Shown: positions 27,017 through 35,632 of the stretch, piece after piece
Layout of the letters: the number at the start of each line of letters is the position of its first letter
Numbering within the stretch: position 1 is the first letter of the stretch
Assembly: GCA_000824805.1 (NCBI GenBank)
Contig: CCNA01000004.1
Coordinates: forward strand, 186,001-250,000
Origin: Mesorhizobium sp. SOD10
GTDB taxonomy: Bacteria; Pseudomonadota; Alphaproteobacteria; Rhizobiales; Rhizobiaceae
Reading direction: 5' to 3'
DNA: 64,000 bases
Notes under the pieces: generated by a model
Told to the model about the DNA's origin: nothing
Databases searched by the model: none
Seen by the model: only the letters and a program-made list of their open reading frames with translations
Translations under genes and position numbers: made by a program

Positions 27017-28045
27017 GTGCGGTCAACCCTGACAGACATAGCCCGGGAAGCCGGCGTTTCTCCTGCCACGGTCGACCGTGTGCTGAACAACCGCCCGGGG
27101 GTGCGGGCACGCACGCGCGAGATCGTCATCGAGATGGCGCAGCGCCTGGGCTACATCGCCGAAACGCCGAACGGAAGTCAGCAGCGCGCCGTGCCGGGGC
27201 AGACGATAAGGCTCGACTTCGCGCTGCCGGCCGGCACCAACTCCTTCATCAAGCTCTTGCACCGCCACATCGAGGCGCAGGCGTTGACACGGCCCGATCT
27301 CGACGTCCGCGTCACCACCATCGAAGGCTTCAACCCCGACCGGCTCGCCCGCCTGCTGCAGGATCTGCACGGCCAGACGCAAGGCGTCGGCGTCATCGCG
27401 CTTGATCACCCGACGGTGCGCGAGGCGATCCGGTCGCTGTCGGCCAGCGACATCAAGGTCGTCACCATCGCCTCCGACATCCTGCATGTGCCGAGGGTCG
27501 CCTATATCGGCATCGACAACCGCGCCGCAGGGCGGCTCGCCGGCTATCTGCTCAACCGCTTCATGGGCGGCGGCCGTCCGGGCAAGGTGGCGTTGTTCGC
27601 AGGCTCACTCGCCTATCGCGGCCATGAGGAACGCGAGATGGGTTTTCGCCATATCGTCGCCGAGGAATCTCCCAACCTCGAAATCGTCGAGATGCGCGAA
27701 ATGCTCGATGACCGCGAAAAGGCCTATTCGGAAGCCTCCGCCCTGCTCGAGCGCCATCCGGATCTCGCCGCGATCTACAATGTCGGCGCCGGCAATACCG
27801 GCATCGCCCGCGCGCTGAAGGAGCGCGGACGCGCGAAGGAGATCCTCTTCCTCGGCCATGAGGTGACGGACGGCACGAAGGAGCTTTTGCTCGACGGCAC
27901 GCTCGACGCGGTGATCGATCAGAATCCGCGCGTCGAGGCCAGGGAGGCGCTCAACATCCTGTCGCATTCGGTCAGGGGATTGCCCTACGAGCTCCATCAA
28001 CCACGGTTGCAGGTCATCTTCCGCGAGAGCATCCCGGAGATTTGA
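27017..28045 (+). CDS. LacI-family transcriptional regulator
   Basis: A 342-residue regulator with an N-terminal helix-turn-helix (STLTDIAREAGVSPATVDRV) and a type-I periplasmic-binding-protein-like effector domain (from about residue 65, with YIGIDNRAAGRLAGYLL and AAIYNVGAGNTGI). The recognition helix has TVDRVLN in place of the common TVSRVLN. The start is taken as the GTG at 27017 with GAGG eight bases upstream; longer frames upstream add residues unlike the family. It is divergent from the CUT1 binding-protein gene and probably controls the 26663-12508 run in response to the imported polyol or a product of it. Confidence 0.88.
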   Translation: MRSTLTDIAREAGVSPATVDRVLNNRPGVRARTREIVIEMAQRLGYIAETPNGSQQRAVPGQTIRLDFALPAGTNSFIKLLHRHIEAQALTRPDLDVRVTTIEGFNPDRLARLLQDLHGQTQGVGVIALDHPTVREAIRSLSASDIKVVTIASDILHVPRVAYIGIDNRAAGRLAGYLLNRFMGGGRPGKVALFAGSLAYRGHEEREMGFRHIVAEESPNLEIVEMREMLDDREKAYSEASALLERHPDLAAIYNVGAGNTGIARALKERGRAKEILFLGHEVTDGTKELLLDGTLDAVIDQNPRVEAREALNILSHSVRGLPYELHQPRLQVIFRESIPEI

Positions 28046-28078
28046 ATTGTCTCGGCCAGGCTTCGAGCAGCAACAGTC

Positions 28079-29143
28079 TCAGGCCGCGATCAGCACAGTG
28101 CTGTCCGGCGACCAGCTGAGCACCACGGGCTGACCTTCGGCCAGCCTCTCGGCCCCGGTGTTCTGGACGATCACCTTCAGCGTCTGGCCGTCGCGCTCGA
28201 CGAAATAGGTGCTGTTGTTGCCGGCGAAGATGCGCTTCGAGACCCACCCTGCGAGCACGTTCGCATTGCCGGCACCGGCAGTCGCAGCGCCGGTCGAGAT
28301 CCGGATGCGCTCCGGCCGCACGGCACAGCTCGCCTTGGCGCCGGCCGGCACCGATGCCCCTGTCGAAGCGGCGATCGTCGTGCCGTCCGACAGCTTGATC
28401 CCGGAGCCGGTCGCGTCGCCGCGAAAGATATTGGCGTCGCCGAGGAAGGTCGCGGCGAATTCGCTTTGCGGCCTGTCGTAAATCTCTTCCGGCGGCCCTT
28501 CCTGCACCAGCCGGCCGTCACGCAGGATGCCGATCCGATCGCTCATTGTCAGCGCCTCTTCCTGGTCATGCGTGACGAAGATGGTGGTGATGCCGATCTC
28601 GCGCTGGATGCGCTTCAATTCGATCTGCATGTCGACGCGCAGCGCCTTGTCGAGCGCGCCGAGCGGCTCGTCGAGAAGCAGCACGCGCGGCTTGGTGACG
28701 ATGGCGCGCGCCAGCGCCACGCGCTGGCGCTGGCCGCCCGAGAGCTGGTGCGGCTTTCGCCCGCCGAGCTTGCCGAGCTGCACGAGGTCGAGCGCGCGCT
28801 GCACTTCTGTGGCGATCGCCGCCTTCGGCTCGCCGCGCACCGAAAGGCCGAAAGCGACATTGTCGGCGACGCTCATATTGGGAAACAGCGCATAGTTCTG
28901 GAACACCATGCCGATGCGCCGCTTCTCGACCGGCACGCGCTCGACGCTTTCGCCGCCGATGGCGATGCGGCCCGAATCCGGAAAGTCGAAGCCGGCGATC
29001 TGCCTGAGCAGCGTCGTCTTGCCGCTGCCCGACGGTCCGAGCAACGCGTAGAAGCCGCCGTCCGGAAAATCGATCGAGACGTTGTCCAGCGCCTTGTGCG
29101 CGCCGAAGCTGCGGGAGACGTTCGCTACCTGGACGCCGGCCAT
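28079..29143 (-). CDS. Pot-type ABC importer, ATP-binding subunit (PotA-like)
   Basis: A 354-residue ATPase with Walker A GPSGSGKTT, Q-loop MVFQNYALFP, signature LSGGQRQRVALA, Walker B LLLDEPLGALD, switch VTHDQEEAL and a C-terminal TOBE domain (about 275-354). It drives the importer of a polyamine/opine/phosphonate-type family. The start is the ATG at 29143 behind GGAGAGAAATAATA, two bases after the permease stop. It is the last gene of the operon that starts with the GntR regulator at 34668 and converges with the LacI gene. Although of PotA type, the neighbouring kinase and glycohydrolase argue for an N-glycoside rather than a polyamine. Confidence 0.9.
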   Translation of the reverse strand: MAGVQVANVSRSFGAHKALDNVSIDFPDGGFYALLGPSGSGKTTLLRQIAGFDFPDSGRIAIGGESVERVPVEKRRIGMVFQNYALFPNMSVADNVAFGLSVRGEPKAAIATEVQRALDLVQLGKLGGRKPHQLSGGQRQRVALARAIVTKPRVLLLDEPLGALDKALRVDMQIELKRIQREIGITTIFVTHDQEEALTMSDRIGILRDGRLVQEGPPEEIYDRPQSEFAATFLGDANIFRGDATGSGIKLSDGTTIAASTGASVPAGAKASCAVRPERIRISTGAATAGAGNANVLAGWVSKRIFAGNNSTYFVERDGQTLKVIVQNTGAERLAEGQPVVLSWSPDSTVLIAA

Positions 29144-29145
29144 TA

Positions 29146-29934
29146 TTATTTCTCTCCGCCGAATTTGAAGAAGCGCGCCGTGAGCAGCATCAGCGCCATC
29201 GACACGACAATGATGATGGTCGAGACCGCGTTGATCTCCGGGGTAAAACCCTTGCGGATCGCGGCATAGATTTCGACCGGCAGCGTCGTCTGGCCGGGCG
29301 TCGACAGGAAGTACGAGACCACGAACTGGTCGAACGACACGGCGAAGGCGAACAGCCCGCCGGCTATCACGCCCGGCATGATCCAGGGCAGCGTCACGCG
29401 CATGGTCACCTGCCACTGGTTGGCGCCGAGCGAGCGCGCCGCCTCCTCCAGCTCCGGCGCGAAGGTCTGCAGCCGCGCGGAGACGACGACGATGACGTAG
29501 GGCAGCGCCAGCGCGACGTGGCCGAGCAGGATTGCAATGAGCCCGCGACCGATGCCAACGCCGAAGAAGAAGATGAGCATCGCCGTGCCGGTGATCAGCC
29601 ACGGAATGGCGATCGGTGGGAAGAGCAGCGCCTGCAGGAATTTCTTGCCGCGGAACTCATGGCGATAGAGCGCGAGCGAGGCCATCGAGCCAAGCACGGT
29701 CGAGATCAAGGTGGTGATGATTGCGATCTCGATGCTGTTCCAGGTCGCCGCGATCAGTTGGTCGTTCTGCCAGAGCGAAGCGTACCAGTCCGTCGTCCAC
29801 TCGAACGGCAATTGGTAGAAAGGCGAGGCGTTGAAGGACATCGCCGCCATGAGGATGATCGGCAGATAGAGGAAGGCGAGCAGCAGCACGATGTAGAAGC
29901 GCCCGAGCCCTTCGAGGATGCGCGTCGTCGCCAT
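29146..29934 (-). CDS. Pot-type ABC importer, permease (PotC-like)
   Basis: A 262-residue six-helix permease. Helix 1 is YIVLLLAFLYLPIILMAAMS; the conserved ATPase-docking loop ELEEAARSLGANQWQVTMRV lies near residue 175. It pairs with the PotB-like protein at 29934-30803; the start codon shares one base with that gene's stop (TGATG), so the two are translated in step. The late sequence ASYFLS-like segment (FVVSYFLSTPGQTTLPVEIY) is typical of PotC-type proteins. Confidence 0.9.
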   Translation of the reverse strand: MATTRILEGLGRFYIVLLLAFLYLPIILMAAMSFNASPFYQLPFEWTTDWYASLWQNDQLIAATWNSIEIAIITTLISTVLGSMASLALYRHEFRGKKFLQALLFPPIAIPWLITGTAMLIFFFGVGIGRGLIAILLGHVALALPYVIVVVSARLQTFAPELEEAARSLGANQWQVTMRVTLPWIMPGVIAGGLFAFAVSFDQFVVSYFLSTPGQTTLPVEIYAAIRKGFTPEINAVSTIIIVVSMALMLLTARFFKFGGEK

Positions 29935-30803
29935 CACGCGGCCCTCCGCAGGACCGGCGCGGCCAGCGCCAGGATGATCAGCACGACCGCGAGCAGGATG
30001 AAGGAGAGCGCGGCGCCCAGCGGCCAGTTGAAGACGGCGACGAACTGGTCCTCTATGACGGTGCCGTAGAAGGTGCCGGTGCGGCCGCCGAGGATGCGCG
30101 GCTCCATGAAGGAGCCGACCACCGGCACGAAGATCAGCGCCGCTCCGGCGATCAAGCCCGGCATCGAAAGCGGGATGATCACCCGCCACAGCACCTGCCG
30201 CCGTGAGGCGCCAAGCGATCGTCCCGCCTCGATCAGCGAGTCGTCGATGGCCTGCAGCGTGAGATAACAGGTGAGCACCATATAGGGCACATAGGAGTGC
30301 ACGAGCCCGATGATGACAGCCGGATAGGAATACATGAGATCGATGTTGATCTTGAACGGCAGCACGGCGTTGAGCGCCGTGTCGAGAATGCCGCCTTCGC
30401 GCAGCACCATCGCCCATGAGAAGATGCGCACCAGCCCGTTCGACCAGAAGGGCAAGATGACGAGCAGGAAGATAGCCTCGCGGCTGCGGCCCTTGAGCAC
30501 CTTGGCCAGCACATAAGCCGCCGGGTAGCCGATGACGACGCACCACAGCGTCACCTCGAGGCCGAGCCGCAGCGATGCAATCAGCAGCGTCGAATAGACG
30601 CTTTGCGAGAAGAAAGCCGCGTAATTGCCGAGCGTGAACGACCACTCCTTTCCGGCCAGCGGCAGGTCGGTCATGAACGAGAAGAAGGCCATGGCCGACA
30701 GCGGCAGGAAAATCGCCACCGTCAGCCACAGATAGGCGGGAAGGAGAAGCGGCAGCGCCGGTCTCAGTCCGCGGCGCGAACCGATCGCAAGCTGGTGGGC
30801 CAT
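29934..30803 (-). CDS. Pot-type ABC importer, permease (PotB-like)
   Basis: A 289-residue six-helix permease of the PotB group: the first helix LLPAYLWLTVAIFLPLSAMA, the long loop with FWSNGLVRIFSWAMVLREGG usual for PotB, and the docking loop DDSLIEAGRSLGASRRQVLW near residue 200. It is the partner of the PotC-like permease. It starts 30 bases after the binding-protein stop; this is the only importer in the window without a clear hairpin at that junction. Confidence 0.9.
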   Translation of the reverse strand: MAHQLAIGSRRGLRPALPLLLPAYLWLTVAIFLPLSAMAFFSFMTDLPLAGKEWSFTLGNYAAFFSQSVYSTLLIASLRLGLEVTLWCVVIGYPAAYVLAKVLKGRSREAIFLLVILPFWSNGLVRIFSWAMVLREGGILDTALNAVLPFKINIDLMYSYPAVIIGLVHSYVPYMVLTCYLTLQAIDDSLIEAGRSLGASRRQVLWRVIIPLSMPGLIAGAALIFVPVVGSFMEPRILGGRTGTFYGTVIEDQFVAVFNWPLGAALSFILLAVVLIILALAAPVLRRAA

Positions 30804-30833
30804 TTTTTGCCTCTCCTCCCCGAAAGACGCCGA

Positions 30834-31898
30834 CTACTTCACGTTGACCTTCAGCTCCTGCCACAGCGCCAGATACTTCTCGCGTTGCTCGTCCGTGATC
30901 GGTGCCTGGAACTGGATGCGCTTGGCAACATCCGGGCTACCCATGACCTTGCGGTTGAAGGCGTCCTCGGGCAGCGCCTCGACCGCCTTGGTGTTGGCCG
31001 AGACCGGCGCACCGACCTTGGTGACCCATTCGACATAGAATTTCGGGTCGATCATGTAGTTGATGAAGGCTTCGGCGCCGGCAACGTTCTTGGAGCCAAC
31101 CGGAATCGAGAAGGCGTCGAGCCAGGCGACGGCGCCTTCCTGTGGGATGACCAGCGAGACCGGCAGCTTGAAATGCGTCTTGGCGCGGTCGGCCGAGCCG
31201 CTCCAATAGGTGCCGATGTCGATCTGGTTGGAGGCGACCATCTGGTTCCAGTCGTTCTCCGAGCTCCAGAAGGTCTTGATTTGCGGCATCAGCGAGGTGA
31301 GCTTCGCCTTGACCGCATCCATATCCTTGATGTCGTTGATGTTCTGCCCCGATGCGATGGCGCCGAATTGCACCGCCTCGACGGCGTCGTCACGAATGAT
31401 GACGCGGCCCTTATGCTTCGGATCCCACATCTCGGCGATCGACGTCGGCGGCTTGTCGAAGGACTTGTCATTGATGGCCAGAGCCGTCAGGCCCCACACC
31501 CACGGCACGCCATAGACCTTGCCGTCATGGTTCAGCATCGGCGAGCCCGCCTTATCCTTGGCGATGTCGGCATAGTTGGAGAGCTTGGACGTATCGATCG
31601 GCTGGATCAGCTTGCCGGCCATCGCCTGGTCGTTGAAGGCGGCGTTGATCATGACGACGTCATAGAGGCCGGGATTGGTGCGGATCTTGGTCAGCATCTC
31701 CTGTTCGGAGTTGAAGAAGTCGTTGACCACCTTGTAGCCGGTCGCCTTCTCGAAATTGGCAACCGCCCATGGCTCGTCGGCGCCGTAGCCCTTCCAGTTG
31801 AGCACATGCACTTCCTCGGCGGCTTGTGCTGCCAGCGTGTAGGCTGAGACGAAGACGGCGGTGGCCGTCAGAAAAGCGGTCAATCTGGGCATGCGCAT
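30834..31898 (-). CDS. Pot-type ABC importer, periplasmic binding protein (PotD-like)
   Basis: A 354-residue PotD/PotF-class binding protein. The signal peptide is MRMPRLTAFLTATAVFVSAY followed by LAAQAAEE with cleavage near AQA. The mature protein begins VHVLNWKGYGADEPW, the usual first strand with the ligand-stacking tryptophan, and continues with YDVVMINAAFND and GVPWVWGLTALAIN. The negatively charged residues that hold polyamines cannot be placed with confidence, so the ligand is open. It is the fourth gene of the operon, 39 bases after the PfkB kinase gene. Confidence 0.88.
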   Translation of the reverse strand: MRMPRLTAFLTATAVFVSAYTLAAQAAEEVHVLNWKGYGADEPWAVANFEKATGYKVVNDFFNSEQEMLTKIRTNPGLYDVVMINAAFNDQAMAGKLIQPIDTSKLSNYADIAKDKAGSPMLNHDGKVYGVPWVWGLTALAINDKSFDKPPTSIAEMWDPKHKGRVIIRDDAVEAVQFGAIASGQNINDIKDMDAVKAKLTSLMPQIKTFWSSENDWNQMVASNQIDIGTYWSGSADRAKTHFKLPVSLVIPQEGAVAWLDAFSIPVGSKNVAGAEAFINYMIDPKFYVEWVTKVGAPVSANTKAVEALPEDAFNRKVMGSPDVAKRIQFQAPITDEQREKYLALWQELKVNVK

Positions 31899-31937
31899 GT
31901 TCTTTTCCTCTCATTGTTCGCCCGGTTGACGGGCTTG

Positions 31938-32912
31938 TTAAGTTGCAGTCGCTTCCGCCCGGCCAAGCGCGGTTGTCGCTTCGCCGCGCTCGGTCAGGAA
32001 TTCTTGGATTTCCGTGTCGGTCGGCGCCGAAGACCCGCCATGGCGGGTGACCGAAAGTGCCGCCGCCGCATTGGCGTAGCGTGCCGCCTCGCAAGGGGAT
32101 ATGCCGCGCGAAAGGCCACTGACGAAAGCGCCGATATGCGTGTCGCCGGCCCCGTTGGTGTCAACGGCTTCCACCTTGAAGCCCGGCACCGCACGGGTGC
32201 CGCCATCGGCCATGCGCACAAGGCAGCCATGCGCGCCGGCGCGGATGACGACGCCTTCGGCTTTGGGGCAATGGTCGGCGAGCAACCGGATGGCGACGGT
32301 CTGGGCATCGCCGGCGCCGGCAATCTCGGCGGCCTCGTCAGTGTTGCAGCTCAGCCAGGTCGTACGCGCCAGAACCCTGTCCAGGATCGGCCGCTGAATG
32401 TCGGCGATCACCGGCGTCGGATCGAACACGAAAGGAATGCCGGCCGGCAGCGCCTCGATCCAATCCGCGAGCGCATCGCGGCTGCCGGGATAGCTCAGCG
32501 TATAGCCCGAGGCGAAAACCCAATCGCCTGGAACGACTTGAACCGGCTTCATCATGGCGAACGTGAGCCGGCTCTCGGCGCCCGGCCAGGAGACGAAGGT
32601 GCGCTCGGCGTCGCCGCTGATCATGGCGACGCAATTGCCGCTGTCCATCGAGGGCGACGGCGGCGTCAGCGTTTCGATGCCTTCGGCGGCGAAAGCAGCG
32701 CGCAGAAAGTCTCCGTCCGGCCCGGTGCCCAACTGGCCGCCGAACACCACCTTCATGCCGGTGCGGCTTGCCGCGACCATCATGTTGAAGCCGCCGCCGG
32801 CGACGCGGGCGTAGCTCGTCGCGGTCTTTTCCGTGCCGGCCGCGGGCAGGGCGTCGATGCGGTAGACATAGTCGACCACCGCGCTGCCGACATGGACGAG
32901 CCGTCCGCTCAT
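31938..32912 (-). CDS. PfkB-family sugar/nucleoside kinase (YegV-like)
   Basis: A 324-residue ribokinase-fold kinase. The N-terminal signature appears as GGGFNMMVAASRTG, and the C-terminal signature DTNGAGDTHIGAFVSG carries the anion hole and catalytic aspartate. It should phosphorylate the sugar part of the imported compound. The start overlaps the stop of the glycohydrolase gene by four bases. With the GntR regulator and ADP-ribosylglycohydrolase-family protein it reproduces the E. coli yegU-yegV-yegW set, where YegV is the kinase. The actual substrate is not known to me. Confidence 0.87.
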   Translation of the reverse strand: MSGRLVHVGSAVVDYVYRIDALPAAGTEKTATSYARVAGGGFNMMVAASRTGMKVVFGGQLGTGPDGDFLRAAFAAEGIETLTPPSPSMDSGNCVAMISGDAERTFVSWPGAESRLTFAMMKPVQVVPGDWVFASGYTLSYPGSRDALADWIEALPAGIPFVFDPTPVIADIQRPILDRVLARTTWLSCNTDEAAEIAGAGDAQTVAIRLLADHCPKAEGVVIRAGAHGCLVRMADGGTRAVPGFKVEAVDTNGAGDTHIGAFVSGLSRGISPCEAARYANAAAALSVTRHGGSSAPTDTEIQEFLTERGEATTALGRAEATAT

Positions 32913-33940
32913 GCGGCATCCTCCTTGCCAGAGCTGGCCTTGTGGCTGCGTGCGGCGACCAGATCCTCAGCCAGCGCGCGAACCTGCGCGATATCGATGC
33001 CACGAAGTTGGGCGATGCGATCCTGCGGCAGCTTCGACAGCCCGGCGCAGGCGCCGGCCATGCCGGCGGCAATCGCGCCGATCGTGTCGGTGTCGCCGCC
33101 GAGATTGGCGGCGATGGCGGCAGCCCGCCACGCGTCGCCTTGCGCGACCTCCAGCACCGCGAAGGCCGCCGGCACCGATTCCTGGCTGGCGACGCCGGTG
33201 CCGATCAGGTCGACTATCAGCTTGATGGCTTCCTTCTCCGCCTTGCCGCGAACGAGCCCCTGCGCCCAGAGGATGCGCTGAGCAATGTCGCCGCCGGTGA
33301 CCCAATGGCCAAGCGCAGCACCAAGTTTTGCGGCAGCGACCGCATGGCTCGAAGCGGCGCGCCAGTCGCCGCCCGAAACGCCGAGACTGACCGCAGCAGC
33401 GACCCCGGCGGCCGAGGCGATGGCGATCGAGGTGTTGTGCGTGGCCCGGCAGGTTTCCGCGACTTTGGCGACCAGCGCCTCGAGCGGCTCCGGCGGCATC
33501 ATGATGCCGACCGGCGCGATCCGCATCGCAGCGCCGTTGGTGTCGCCGCCGCGTCCAGCCTCCTCGGCCGGCACGCCCTTGTTGATGGCGTCGATGGCGC
33601 GCTTGGTCGATGGTCCTAGCAGGTCATAGCTGCCGCGCGCTTTGACGTCCCGCTCCCAGTCGAGCAGCGCATTGACCCAGCGCGCGTGATCGAAGCGATT
33701 GCCGGACTCGACGAGAATGCGGCCAAGCAACAGCGCCTGCTCGGTGTCGTCGGTGATCGTGCCGGCGGGCAGCCCTTTCGACACCGGGTGATCGGCGGCG
33801 GGCGCGACGAAATCCTCGACATGGCCGTAGAGCACGGCGATGCGGGCGGGCGACAAAAGCTGAGTCGGCATGCCCAGCGCATCGCCAAGCGCTCCGCCGA
33901 TCAGCGCGCCCATGGCCCTATCGATCGCCTCCCCCGCCAT
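32909..33940 (-). CDS. ADP-ribosylglycohydrolase-family protein (YegU-like)
   Basis: A 343-residue all-helical hydrolase of the DraG/ADP-ribosylglycohydrolase family. The metal-site motifs are complete: GALIGGALGDALGMP near the N-terminus, TDDTEQALLLGR with the first metal ligands, GGDTNGAAMRIAPVG in the middle and NLGGDTDTIGAIAAG near residue 285. Members remove ADP-ribose or related groups from N-glycosidic bonds with two Mg2+ ions. In a transport operon with a kinase it more probably splits a small N-glycoside than a modified protein; that is inference. It starts at the ATG at 33940, two bases after the GntR gene stop. Confidence 0.9.
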   Translation of the reverse strand: MAGEAIDRAMGALIGGALGDALGMPTQLLSPARIAVLYGHVEDFVAPAADHPVSKGLPAGTITDDTEQALLLGRILVESGNRFDHARWVNALLDWERDVKARGSYDLLGPSTKRAIDAINKGVPAEEAGRGGDTNGAAMRIAPVGIMMPPEPLEALVAKVAETCRATHNTSIAIASAAGVAAAVSLGVSGGDWRAASSHAVAAAKLGAALGHWVTGGDIAQRILWAQGLVRGKAEKEAIKLIVDLIGTGVASQESVPAAFAVLEVAQGDAWRAAAIAANLGGDTDTIGAIAAGMAGACAGLSKLPQDRIAQLRGIDIAQVRALAEDLVAARSHKASSGKEDAA

Positions 33941-33942
33941 GT

Positions 33943-34668
33943 TCAGAACTCCAGATGCAGCGCGAAATGCGCCGGGTTGAGCAGGCTGGTGACGAATTCG
34001 ATGGCGCGCCCATCGGCGGCGCGCGTCAGGCGGCGGGTGCGCAAGAAAGGCGTGCCGGGCGCGCAAGCGAGGATCGCCGCGTCGGCCGCGCTCAGCATCT
34101 CGATGTCGACCCACTCCTCGCCGTGGTCGGGAACGAGCCCCGCCCCGCGCAGCGTCTGGTGCAGCGAGCCTTCACGCAAGCCGCGCAGCGGCACCTCTTC
34201 CAGCTCCGGCGATAAGGGCAAGCGGCTGCGCTCGATCGATATGGCGTGGCCGTCATCGGCATTGGTGCGGGCGCGGTCGACAGCGATGAAGGACGGGCTC
34301 TCGACCCCGAGCCTGGCCGCCAACTCCGCGTCCTCGATGATCTCGAGCCGCAACGTGCGCGTCTCGGCATTGGCGCCCGCATTGGCCAGCGCGCGCGACC
34401 AGCCGATCGCATCGTCGACCGGCATGCCGTCGAAGGTGACGAAGGAACCGATGCCGACCTTGGTGGTGATGAGGCCGCGGCTCGACAGTTCCTCCAGCCC
34501 CTTGCGGACCGTGTTGCGGCTGACGGAAAAGCGCTGGACGAGTTCGTTTTCGCTCTGCAGGCGGTCGCCGAAGCCGAGCAGGCCTGAGCGTATCTCATGC
34601 TCCAGAACCGTCGCGATCTGCTCGGGCTTGCCCGTGCCGGGTGAGAGCTGCATCGCGCGACGGGCCAT
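33943..34668 (-). CDS. GntR/HutC-family regulator with UTRA domain (YegW-like)
   Basis: A 241-residue regulator: winged helix at residues 12-80 (ENELVQRFSVSRNTVRKGLE and GLITTKVGIGSFV) and a UTRA ligand-binding domain after about residue 90. HutC-type proteins usually repress their own operon until the small-molecule inducer binds. It is the first gene of the 34668-28079 operon, so autoregulation is likely. Candidate sites lie just upstream at 34676-34706. The pairing with a glycohydrolase and a PfkB kinase matches YegW of E. coli. Confidence 0.9.
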   Translation of the reverse strand: MARRAMQLSPGTGKPEQIATVLEHEIRSGLLGFGDRLQSENELVQRFSVSRNTVRKGLEELSSRGLITTKVGIGSFVTFDGMPVDDAIGWSRALANAGANAETRTLRLEIIEDAELAARLGVESPSFIAVDRARTNADDGHAISIERSRLPLSPELEEVPLRGLREGSLHQTLRGAGLVPDHGEEWVDIEMLSAADAAILACAPGTPFLRTRRLTRAADGRAIEFVTSLLNPAHFALHLEF

Positions 34669-34675
34669 ATCGATA

Positions 34676-34706
34676 CCTGTTCAATGAACCTGTATGATCC
34701 TGTTCA
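34676..34706. promoter_or_regulatory. Candidate GntR operator region
   Basis: Two direct copies of CCTGTTCA (34676-34683 and 34699-34706) are 23 bases apart, and the first overlaps the palindrome GTTCA-A-TGAAC (34679-34689). They lie within 40 bases upstream of the GntR start codon. Two sites about two helical turns apart beside a HutC-type gene suggest autoregulation. A possible minus-strand -35 (TTGACG, 34728-34733) lies upstream of them. Confidence 0.45.
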
Positions 34707-34759
34707 GTAGCGTATCTGAAATGAAGCGTCAACGGCTTGCGATCCGACGCACCGTGGGG

Positions 34760-35530
34760 TCAAACGAAGAAGAACTCCTCGATGCGCTGCTTGGCTTGCC
34801 GCAGCACCGGCAATATTTCGCGCTCCATCGCCTCGACCGAGAAACGCGCGGATTGCGTGGAGACGTTGATGGCGGCGATGGTGCGGCCGGCGCGGTCGGT
34901 AATCGGCACCGCGATCGAGCGCAGGCCGAGCTCCAGTTCCTCGTCGACGATGGCGAAACCATCGGCCCTTGCGTTGTCGATGGCCTTGCCGAGCGCGGCG
35001 CGGCCGGTGATCGTCTTCGGCGTTCGCCGCTCAATGGACGCTTCCGCCAGGTAGGCCTTCAAGTCATCCTCCGACAGACCGGAAAGCAGCACCCGCCCCA
35101 TCGACGTGCAATAGGCCGGCAGCCTGGTGCCGACATCGAGCGCGACGCTTAAGATTCGTCGGCCGGGAATACGCGCGACATAGACAACGTCCTCGCCCGA
35201 CCGCACCGCAGCGTTGCAGGCTTCATCGAATTTCCCCGCCACCTCGCGCATGATGGGTGCGGCAAAGGTCCAGAGCGATGCGCCGCCGAGCCAAGTCCGC
35301 GCGACCGTCAAAAGACGCGGCGACAACGAAAACAGCCGGCCGGACTGCGTCGCATAGCCTGTGGCGACCAACGTCAGCAGGAAGCGGCGGGCGCCCGCGC
35401 GGGTGAAGTCAGCCTCTTCGGCCATCTCGGTCAGCGTCATGCCGCCCGGATGGCGCGCGAGGATTTCCATCACCGCCAAACCGCGTTCCAGCGAGCCGAC
35501 ATGGTCGCGTGAAATGGATTCCTCTTCCAC
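34760..35530 (-). CDS. IclR-family regulator of 3-oxoadipate genes (PcaR/PcaU-like)
   Basis: A 256-residue IclR-type regulator: N-terminal winged helix (LERGLAVMEILARHPGGMTL and ADFTRAGARRFLLTLVATGY) and a C-terminal effector domain (about 85-256) with SMGRVLLSGLS and the ELELGLRSIAVPI signature. Close relatives PcaR, PcaU and PobR sense 3-oxoadipate or protocatechuate and control beta-ketoadipate genes. It is divergent from the CoA-transferase gene at 35633, with a perfect IclR-type palindrome at 35599-35613 between them. An activator role of the PcaR kind is likely. Confidence 0.88.
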   Translation of the reverse strand: MEEESISRDHVGSLERGLAVMEILARHPGGMTLTEMAEEADFTRAGARRFLLTLVATGYATQSGRLFSLSPRLLTVARTWLGGASLWTFAAPIMREVAGKFDEACNAAVRSGEDVVYVARIPGRRILSVALDVGTRLPAYCTSMGRVLLSGLSEDDLKAYLAEASIERRTPKTITGRAALGKAIDNARADGFAIVDEELELGLRSIAVPITDRAGRTIAAINVSTQSARFSVEAMEREILPVLRQAKQRIEEFFFV

Positions 35531-35549
35531 GAACCTCTCCAGGCCAGCG

Positions 35550-35578
35550 TTGACTCAATCCAGAGGTTGGAGTTAAAA
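35550..35578 (+). promoter_or_regulatory. Candidate promoter of the CoA-transferase/pcaF operon
   Basis: TTGACT (35550-35555) and TTAAAA (35573-35578) are 17 bases apart; shifting by one base gives TAAAAG with four of six consensus matches. The predicted start is about 45 bases before the CoA-transferase ATG, and the IclR-type palindrome lies just downstream of it. Confidence 0.4.
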
Positions 35579-35598
35579 GTATCTCATATAAAACAGAT

Positions 35599-35613
35599 GT
35601 TCGCAATACGAAC
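35599..35613. promoter_or_regulatory. IclR-family (PcaR-type) operator
   Basis: GTTCG-CAATA-CGAAC is a perfect 5-5-5 palindrome in the divergent region between the IclR regulator and the CoA-transferase genes. Known PcaR and PobR sites have the form GTTCG-N5-CG(N)AC, so the match is close. It lies 20-34 bases upstream of the CoA-transferase start codon. Confidence 0.65.
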
Positions 35614-35632
35614 TTTTTCACGGAGCCTCGAG

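Noticed and set aside
28079..31898. Naming the importer a polyamine transporter
   Set aside because: Pot-type family membership alone does not set the ligand, and the operon's kinase and glycohydrolase point to another compound.
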